A stretch of 10,113 nucleotides of DNA. Source: Planctomycetaceae bacterium (lineage in GTDB: Bacteria > Planctomycetota > Planctomycetia > Pirellulales > Pirellulaceae). The DNA lies in the NCBI GenBank assembly GCA_005773145.1, contig SXHS01000223.1, forward strand, positions 1 to 10,113, written 5' to 3'. Shown here piece after piece: positions 5,243 to 10,113 of the stretch; position 1 is the stretch's first letter, and the number at the start of each line of letters is the position of its first letter. A program made the position numbers and the translations under genes. Below the pieces are notes generated by a model. That model saw only the letters and a list, made by a program, of their open reading frames with translations. It did no database searches and was not told the origin of the DNA.

Positions 5243-6742
5243 TTAATTCATGGACCAATCGCGTCTTTGACGAGAGCTAGGGATGCCCATTTTTTGGCGA
5301 TACTTGGTCACCGTACGACGAGCTACCGTAAGTCCATGAATGGCCAACTGCTTAACCAGGTCATCATCACTAAAAGGGTTCTGCTTATCCTCATGGTCGA
5401 CCACCTCCTGCAAGCGAATACGAATGGCATCCCACGCAACTTCCTCGCCATCAGCGCTCGTCGTGCCCCCCACAAAGAATCGCTTCAATGGGAACAGCCC
5501 TCGGGGGGTTTGAATCCATTTGTCGTCCACGGCGCGGCTCACCGTGGTGACGTGAATACCAACCTTATCAGCCACTTGCTGCATCTTGAGCGGTTCGATC
5601 GCCTCTGGCCCCTCTTCTAGAAAGCGAATTTGGTGATCGACAATGGCCTGTGACACGCGGGTCAGTGTGGATCGACGCTGCTGAATCGACTCGATCAACC
5701 ATTGCGCCGACGTTACCTTGCGCTTGATGAATTCCCGCTCGGCGGGCGTGGTGTCCTTGTCCATCAACCGCTGACGATAGTAATTGCTGATTCTCAGAGT
5801 CGGCGTGCGATCGTCTTCAAGTTGTACGACATAGCGTCCTTGATCGTCCTTTTCGACCAATACATCTGGCGTCACGGTGGGAACCGTCGATTGGGCGAAC
5901 ATGGCTCCCGGTTTCGGGTTGAGCCGCCGCAACTCGGACCAGGCTAGTTGGATACGCTCAATCGTGTAACCCGTCTTGCGCTGAATTGCCGGTAGCCGAT
6001 TGTCTTTCAGATCGTCCAGGTGGTTGGAGATGAGTGTGGCCAATTCTTCGTAGAAAGGCATGGCCGGCCTTAACTGCAACAACAGGCACTCGCGTAAGTC
6101 GCGTGCACCAATTCCGGCGGGCTCGAGACTTTGCACAACCGACAGCGCCTCGTGAGCCAGTCGCAACGTCTCAGAATCCGTATCCGGGGGCAACAGATCC
6201 TCGAGACTGGTGGTCAGATAGCCGTTCCCATCCAGACTGCTGATGATCCGTTCCGCCATCAAACGCAGTTCTGGAGTAATTTCCAATTCACGCAACTGCA
6301 ACTCCAGGGCATCCTGCAACGTCTCAGTACGGGCCACTAAGTTGGCCAGCGCGTCGTGTTTGCGGTCCCCTTCTTCGTCCATCCGTCCCGAGGACGTGCG
6401 CGACCGATCATCAAAGTGATCGGGCCATTCGGAATGAATTTCCAGTAAACGCTCAAAATCGTCCGTATTGGTACTGTCGTCGCTGACGACCAGCTCTTTT
6501 TCCGTATCGGTCGGCGCGTCGGGATGCTCATGATCCGCCCCATCGACGGACTCAACCGACTCCGCTGATGAGTCCCGGTCCGTTTCCGCCAATTCCAGAA
6601 TGGGGTTCTCATTCAGCTCCTGCTCGATTCGCTCTTGCAGCTCTTGCAGTGGCAGTTGCAGAATCTCCATGGACTGGATCATCCTGGGGGCCAGGATCTG
6701 CTTCTGCATCATTTTCTGTTCGAGACCGAACGACAAACGCAT
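5243..6742 (-). CDS. rpoN: RNA polymerase sigma-54 factor
   Basis: Sigma-54 directs RNA polymerase to -24/-12 promoters that need an AAA+ activator. The 499 residues show the full layout. Region I is glutamine/leucine-rich, with LEQKMMQKQILAPRMIQSME at 7-26. Region II (about 52-120) is unusually long and acidic. The core-binding region starts around ALANLVARTETLQDALELQL. A helix-turn-helix lies at about 387-420 (MQQVADKVGIHVTTVSRAV). The RpoN box ARRTVTKYRQKMGIPSS at 474-490 contacts the -24 element. The ATG at 6742 is the first in the frame and fits the family start; its ribosome site is weak. nrdR follows by 38 bases. A sigma-54-like promoter lies about 120 bases upstream (6861-6876), which suggests self-activation by an unknown activator. 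Confidence 0.98.
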   Translation of the reverse strand: MRLSFGLEQKMMQKQILAPRMIQSMEILQLPLQELQERIEQELNENPILELAETDRDSSAESVESVDGADHEHPDAPTDTEKELVVSDDSTNTDDFERLLEIHSEWPDHFDDRSRTSSGRMDEEGDRKHDALANLVARTETLQDALELQLRELEITPELRLMAERIISSLDGNGYLTTSLEDLLPPDTDSETLRLAHEALSVVQSLEPAGIGARDLRECLLLQLRPAMPFYEELATLISNHLDDLKDNRLPAIQRKTGYTIERIQLAWSELRRLNPKPGAMFAQSTVPTVTPDVLVEKDDQGRYVVQLEDDRTPTLRISNYYRQRLMDKDTTPAEREFIKRKVTSAQWLIESIQQRRSTLTRVSQAIVDHQIRFLEEGPEAIEPLKMQQVADKVGIHVTTVSRAVDDKWIQTPRGLFPLKRFFVGGTTSADGEEVAWDAIRIRLQEVVDHEDKQNPFSDDDLVKQLAIHGLTVARRTVTKYRQKMGIPSSRQRRDWSMN

Positions 6743-7028
6743 GGTTAACCTGTCTGAGACGAGGGTTTTCGACCGACTGATGACTAGTTCCCGGCGGCTC
6801 TACCGAAAGGCGGCCTCCCAGTGGCCCCCGGGGTTGGCCTGCGCTTCGTGGCGGCCTGCCAGCAAATCGCTTGCCATATCAATAAGATTTTAGCCTTTTA
6901 TCGCTCGGCTGTCCGCTGTTGCCGCCAAAATTCTTCGCCAGATGTCTCCTGCCGGCGTCTGTGCGGCATCGGCGAGGGGGAAAACGGCCTGCATTTTCGG
7001 CCTATTGCTAGCCAATTTGTCTCATTCG
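6743..7028. other. Intergenic region before rpoN (286 bases)
   Basis: This stretch follows recR and precedes rpoN, both on the minus strand. No convincing open frame was found. It should end the recR transcript and start rpoN. The one recognisable element is the sigma-54-like site at 6861-6876. AT-rich sequence on the minus strand just upstream of it (about 6880-6902) includes a -10-like TAAAAT without a matching -35. No clear intrinsic terminator was seen. Confidence 0.5.
6861..6876 (-). promoter_or_regulatory. Sigma-54-type (-24/-12) promoter candidate upstream of rpoN
   Basis: On the minus strand the sequence is TGGCAAGCGATTTGCT. Against the sigma-54 consensus TGGCACG-N4-TTGCW it has one mismatch (C to A at base 6), and the GG and GC dinucleotides have the exact spacing required. 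The base before it is A where a pyrimidine is preferred. Transcription would start near 6850, giving a leader of about 108 bases before the rpoN ATG. No activator-binding site was identified. The match was found by eye and could be chance. Confidence 0.5.
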
Positions 7029-7628
7029 TTAGAATCGTTGCCGTCCGGTGATCGCGTCCGCCAAAATTTCCTTGTTGGTGTACTCCAAGGCACTCCCCGT
7101 CGTAATCCCGCGGGCCAGTCGCGTGACAGGTACGCCGAACTCGGCCAAGGCATTCGAGATATACAGGGCGGTTCCATCCCCTTCCACGGTGGGGTTGGTG
7201 GCCATAATGATCTCTTCGAATCCGCCGGCGGCCACGCGGTCCACGAGCCGGTCGATGGTCAATTGGGCCGGGCCCATGCCCTCCAAGGGTGCGATCCGCC
7301 CCAATAGCACGTGGTACATGCCCCGGTAGACGGCTGCCTGTTCTAAGGACATGAGGTCACGCGGCTGCTCCACGATGCACAAGACCTTGGAGTCCCGCTT
7401 CGTATCGCGACAAATGTCGCACGTCTCCCCCTCGGCCAGGTTGAAGCAGACCTTGCAGTAATGCACGTTCTCTTTGACGTCGCGGATGGCATCCGCCAGC
7501 ATGAGGGCTTCGGCCTTGGAAACCCGCAGCATGTGGTACGCCAACCGCTCGGCCGTTTTACGACCAATGCCCGGCAATTTCGCGAACTGCTCCACCATTC
7601 GCCCGACCGATTCCGTGAGCTCTGCCAT
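7029..7628 (-). CDS. recR: Recombination mediator protein RecR
   Basis: RecR works with RecO (and RecF) to load RecA at single-strand gaps. From the ATG at 7628 it has 199 residues (E. coli 201). The helix-hairpin-helix is LPGIGRKTAERLAYH (18-32), the four-cysteine zinc motif is Cys58, Cys61, Cys70 and Cys73, and the Toprim domain begins VLCIVEQPRDL (82-92) and runs to about 176, with GRIAPLEGMGP (110-120). An in-frame ATG at 7646 would overlap dnaX and add six basic residues, so it is less likely. The start lies 7 bases after the dnaX stop, and GGTGAGG inside the dnaX end (13 bases ahead) may serve as a distant ribosome site; translational coupling is likely. It is the last gene of the ffs-dnaX-recR block. 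Confidence 0.97.
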   Translation of the reverse strand: MAELTESVGRMVEQFAKLPGIGRKTAERLAYHMLRVSKAEALMLADAIRDVKENVHYCKVCFNLAEGETCDICRDTKRDSKVLCIVEQPRDLMSLEQAAVYRGMYHVLLGRIAPLEGMGPAQLTIDRLVDRVAAGGFEEIIMATNPTVEGDGTALYISNALAEFGVPVTRLARGITTGSALEYTNKEILADAITGRQRF

Positions 7629-7635
7629 GGGAAAC

Positions 7636-9456
7636 CTACGCCTCACCGGGAGTTGCTGGGGAGTTTGCGTTTGATGCTTCCGTCCGAGCCGGAGCTTCGA
7701 CTTGGGTCAGCTCGGCCTCGTACAATTCCACGGCCAGTTGCACAAACGGATGACTGCGAGCTGTGCGCAACCGTTCTTGCGGTGTTGAACCGCGCGCATC
7801 GGTGGACGTGGTCGTGGCAGGGGCCAGCAGCTGGAAATCCACGCGCACGGGTTGCCCGGCCGCTCGAGACAGTGCCTCCTCTAGGCGGCCGCGGGGCTCG
7901 GGACGCTCGCAATAGGCCATGCTTGAATTGTATTTCGGCTGAAAGGCGGCCACGATAAAATGCGGCGGACGTAGGGTCACCCGATCGCAGCGTTGGGCAC
8001 AGTCAGCCGTCATATCGTTCAACTCGCTGAGGGCCTGACGCCAAATCCGCGTCAAATTGGCGGGCGTAAGCGCCGGTTCCGCAGCCGGGTCACGAATCAC
8101 CTCGGCCGGTTTTTTTTTTTCGGGAGTCTGAGCGGGCTCCTCCTTCGCGGCAACCGTCTCGGACCCGCCAGCTCCCCGGTCCGGCCGTGACGGCGAGGCA
8201 ATGCGCGCGACGGGTGCTGACTTCCCGGACGAAGCCGCTGCGGAAGCACTCGGCAAGGCGCCGCGCGAATGCCCCTGAAATTGCGAGATCCACGTGGGGA
8301 GTTGATCCAAATGCTCTAGGCGTGCCATCCGCACGAGGGCCACTTCCAACAACGTACGCGAGTGAAGGCTCTGCCGCATGCGCATCAGCGTCTGATCCAA
8401 GATCTGTACGGCCGCGAGCATCGTCTCCAATCCCCAACGGTCGGCCAGTTCTTGCAGAGTGGGATATTCCGACAACTCATGGAAGAGCATTTGCTCGGGC
8501 CGACAGCCCACGGCGACGGCCAAGAGATCTCGCAGCTGACCGACCAGTTGTTCGGCCAGTTGGCCGACTTCCACACCTTCGGCTAGGGCAGCGTCCAATT
8601 CGGATAGCGCGCCGGCGGCGTCGCGGTCACACAAATGGTGCGTCATGGCGACCAGCCGCGTGGATTTTGCAGTCCCCATCAACTGATGGACTTGCTCCAC
8701 GGAAATCGTCGATCCGCCAACCGCGAGCATGCGTTCCAACAGCGACTGGCTGTCACGGACGGACCCGGCAGCGCGGCGGGCCAGTAAGTGTAGGGCTTCC
8801 GGCTCCGCCGTCGCCCCCTCCGCTAAGACGATTTGCTGCAAACGATCCACGAGATCGGCGATTTCAACGGGTGCGAAGTCGAATCGCTGACAGCGCGAGA
8901 GGACGGTAATTGGCACCTTTTCGGGATCGGTGGTACAAAAGATGAACTTCACGTGCGAGGGGGGCTCTTCCAATGTCTTCAAGAGCGCATTGAAGGCCTC
9001 CTTAGTCAGCATGTGGACTTCGTCGATGATGTAGATCTTCATCCGCGCGCGACTGGGCCGCACATGCACGTTGGCTCGCAATTGGCGAATTTCGTCGATG
9101 CCACGATTGCTGGCGCCGTCGATCTCCAGCACATCCATATCATCGCCGCGTGCCACGCCCTGACAGACGTCACATTGATGACAGGGAGCCACCGACATGC
9201 CCTGCAGACAATTCAAGGCTTTGGCGAAGATCCGCGCGGCGGATGTCTTGCCGACCCCGCGCGCCCCGGTAAACAGATAGGCATGCCCCACGCGGTGGGT
9301 CTCAATGGCGTGCGATAGGGCCGCCGCAATGCGCTGTTGGCCAATGAGTTCGGCAAAGGCCTGAGGCCGATAGCGGCGGGCCACCACCAAATAAGCGCGA
9401 GCGCTCCGCGTTTCCCCGTCCGCGCCGGAGGCAAAACTGGCGTCTCCTCCGCTCAT
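7636..9456 (-). CDS. dnaX: DNA polymerase III subunit tau/gamma
   Basis: This is the motor ATPase of the clamp loader, and full-length tau also binds polymerase and helicase. The 606 residues start at ATG 9456 behind an excellent AGGAGGAG site. Walker A is GARGVGKT (64-71), the zinc motif uses Cys83, 92, 95 and 98, Walker B is IIDE (143-146), sensor 1 lies in FIFCTTDPEK (171-180) and the arginine-finger motif SRC is at 187-189. The clamp-loader collar follows to about residue 390. A low-complexity Ala/Ser/Pro linker (about 400-460) then leads to a tau-specific C-terminal domain. Codons 446-449 (GAA AAA AAA AAA) form an 11-A run. Slippage by one base either way meets a stop within 4-7 codons and would yield a gamma-like product of 452 or 455 residues. 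Confidence 0.98.
   Translation of the reverse strand: MSGGDASFASGADGETRSARAYLVVARRYRPQAFAELIGQQRIAAALSHAIETHRVGHAYLFTGARGVGKTSAARIFAKALNCLQGMSVAPCHQCDVCQGVARGDDMDVLEIDGASNRGIDEIRQLRANVHVRPSRARMKIYIIDEVHMLTKEAFNALLKTLEEPPSHVKFIFCTTDPEKVPITVLSRCQRFDFAPVEIADLVDRLQQIVLAEGATAEPEALHLLARRAAGSVRDSQSLLERMLAVGGSTISVEQVHQLMGTAKSTRLVAMTHHLCDRDAAGALSELDAALAEGVEVGQLAEQLVGQLRDLLAVAVGCRPEQMLFHELSEYPTLQELADRWGLETMLAAVQILDQTLMRMRQSLHSRTLLEVALVRMARLEHLDQLPTWISQFQGHSRGALPSASAAASSGKSAPVARIASPSRPDRGAGGSETVAAKEEPAQTPEKKKPAEVIRDPAAEPALTPANLTRIWRQALSELNDMTADCAQRCDRVTLRPPHFIVAAFQPKYNSSMAYCERPEPRGRLEEALSRAAGQPVRVDFQLLAPATTTSTDARGSTPQERLRTARSHPFVQLAVELYEAELTQVEAPARTEASNANSPATPGEA
8110..8120 (-). promoter_or_regulatory. 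Poly-A slippage site inside dnaX, candidate for tau/gamma switching
   Basis: Eleven consecutive A residues on the coding strand (T-run on plus). One base less reads on as N-R-P-R then TGA; one base more reads T-G-R-G-D-S then TGA. E. coli makes gamma by -1 ribosomal frameshifting on A6G, and Thermus thermophilus by transcriptional slippage on an A9 run. A Shine-Dalgarno-like AAGGAGG lies upstream (8139-8145), 18 bases before the run. The role is inferred from this resemblance. Confidence 0.65.
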
Positions 9457-9490
9457 ACGCGCTCCTCCTCGTCATGCTCTGTCCGAAAGT

Positions 9491-9600
9491 GACCCCCGCA
9501 CAAGAGTACCCCGCTTAGGGCTGCTCCGGTTAAGGCCTGACCCGGTTCACGGCTCCCCCTCGCGGGGGTCGCTTGCGGACAGAGAGTCGAAGCGGGGGCC
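9491..9600 (-). ncRNA. ffs: Signal recognition particle RNA (4.5S type)
   Basis: About 110 nucleotides. The RNA binds Ffh and targets nascent membrane and secreted proteins to the membrane. The conserved domain IV is plain at 9519-9542: GGUCAGG on the 5' side and AGCAGCC on the 3' side of the apical loop, preceded by GUGAACC and followed by CUAAGCGGGG as in other small bacterial SRP RNAs. The ends pair over 9 bp (9592-9600 with 9491-9499, one G-U), which sets the boundaries. The tip between the conserved arms is CCUUAACCGG rather than the common GGAA type. dnaX starts 34 bases downstream on the same strand, matching the frequent ffs-dnaX-recR order. Exact ends may shift by a few bases. Confidence 0.93.
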
Positions 9601-9870
9601 CTCGGCGCCGATAGCCGACCGGCTTCCCGTTCGCCCCCATTCTGACGGCCAACGTGCTCCACGTAAAGGGCCGTTTGGGGACGGAGGCTCGGACGGACTC
9701 CGCGCGCGATGACGTCCCCGACCTTACCGGTTGTCGCTCGTCAGGGAATCGACCATGATAGCCGAACGCATCTGAATGCACTCCATCACACGCTCAAGTC
9801 GAATCGCCTGGCCGGTCCAGCAGAGCCCGATGGCCCATTGAGCCCAAGCGCCGACAAAGTCGGCTGAATA
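9601..9870. other. Divergent intergenic region between ffs and mch (270 bases)
   Basis: It should hold the ffs promoter on the minus strand and the mch promoter on the plus strand. I could not identify a convincing -35/-10 pair for either. A small perfect hairpin, GCCGAC-AAA-GTCGGC, lies at 9850-9864, just before the mch start. Short open frames here and across ffs show no protein-like features. Confidence 0.4.
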
Positions 9871-10113
9871 ATGATGATCACCACGTCGGGACCTTCTGCA
9901 TCTTCGACATCGCTCAATCACCGTGCGCGTGAGCGCTGTGAGTCTTTGATTTCACGAGCCGCCGAATTGCGGATGGAAGTGACCGAGACATCCGGCGGGA
10001 CACGATGTCTCGACATGGGGATTTCAGCGGCCGGTGGCCTAGAGGCGGGCCGACTCCTGGCCGAGGTCTGCCTAGCGGGCTTGGCGCAGGTTGAGATTGT
10101 TCCAGGAGACGAC
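9871..10113 (+). CDS. mch: Methenyltetrahydromethanopterin cyclohydrolase, N-terminal part (truncated by the window edge)
   Basis: 81 codons are visible. The enzyme interconverts methenyl- and formyl-tetrahydromethanopterin in the archaeal-type C1 pathway, which in bacteria serves formaldehyde oxidation in methylotrophs and occurs in planctomycetes. The N-terminus reads SLNHRARERCESLISRAAEL (14-33), then a GG..CLDMG stretch (42-50), AAGGLEAGRLLAEVCLAGLA (53-72) and VEIVPGD (74-80), matching the Mch family pattern D-x-G...GG-x-x-AG-x-x-x-A-E-x-CL-x-GL. The frame has a TGA at 9865-9867, so the start is ATG 9871 or 9874; ATG 9973 would lose the conserved SLN start. No Shine-Dalgarno is visible. 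The gene is divergent from ffs-dnaX-recR. The assignment rests on motif memory over a short stretch. Confidence 0.83.
   Translation, partial: MMITTSGPSASSTSLNHRARERCESLISRAAELRMEVTETSGGTRCLDMGISAAGGLEAGRLLAEVCLAGLAQVEIVPGDD

Noticed and set aside
8187..8909. 240-codon plus-strand frame inside dnaX
   Set aside because: It is a shadow of the GC-rich dnaX coding frame, with a composition rich in Arg, Pro and Ala and no domain features.
9453..9781. Two minus-strand frames over the SRP RNA and its upstream region
   Set aside because: They overlap the well supported SRP RNA, and their translations are low-complexity Arg/Pro/Gly-rich without motifs.
9724..9921. 65-codon minus-strand frame before ffs
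   Set aside because: It overlaps the start of mch on the other strand and shows only an Arg/Cys-rich translation with no motif or ribosome site.

Overview
The window looks like a piece of a planctomycete chromosome, probably of the Pirellulales type. Four lines of evidence agree: a secreted pectate-lyase-like protein with an LEPR-type N-terminal motif (LEDRVLMSA); the start of a methenyl-tetrahydromethanopterin cyclohydrolase gene, a C1-transfer enzyme that among bacteria is mainly found in methylotrophs and planctomycetes; short intergenic palindromes (CACAGGC-N5-GCCTGTG) of a kind I associate with planctomycete and verrucomicrobial genomes; and starts that often lack a clear Shine-Dalgarno sequence. 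No rRNA, tRNA, CRISPR array, prophage or insertion sequence was found. All assignments come from reading the sequence by eye, without database searches.

Left part (1-4119): a 3'-truncated polysaccharide lyase gene (minus) is followed by a 367-base gap with heptamer repeats and inverted repeats, then a DUF309 gene (minus). Divergent from it is an apparent nth-dcd operon (plus): endonuclease III and dCTP deaminase. Convergent with dcd is nfo (minus), the AP endonuclease IV. A compact palindromic repeat cluster lies between dcd and nfo.

Middle (4120-7028): a small membrane-anchored protein of unknown function (plus) ends in four perfect 12-bp tandem repeats and a set of hairpins that run into the stop codon of nrdR. 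nrdR (minus), the repressor of ribonucleotide reductase genes, lies just downstream of rpoN (minus), the sigma-54 factor. The 286-base leader of rpoN carries a close match to a sigma-54 promoter (-24/-12) pointing at rpoN, which suggests possible self-regulation.

Right part (7029-10113): a minus-strand block ffs-dnaX-recR holds the SRP RNA (not a coding gene), the DNA polymerase III tau/gamma subunit and the recombination mediator RecR. dnaX contains a run of 11 A residues. Slippage there would end translation within a few codons in either alternative frame, giving a gamma-like protein of about 452-455 residues beside the 606-residue tau. ybaB, which commonly sits between dnaX and recR, is absent. 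Divergent from ffs, the window ends inside mch (plus).

Functionally most genes serve DNA precursor supply, DNA repair and replication (dcd, nrdR, nth, nfo, recR, dnaX), with sigma-54 transcription, protein targeting, C1 metabolism and polysaccharide degradation beside them. I did not find a wholly new multi-gene system. The most interesting signals are the dnaX slippage site and the sigma-54-like site before rpoN.
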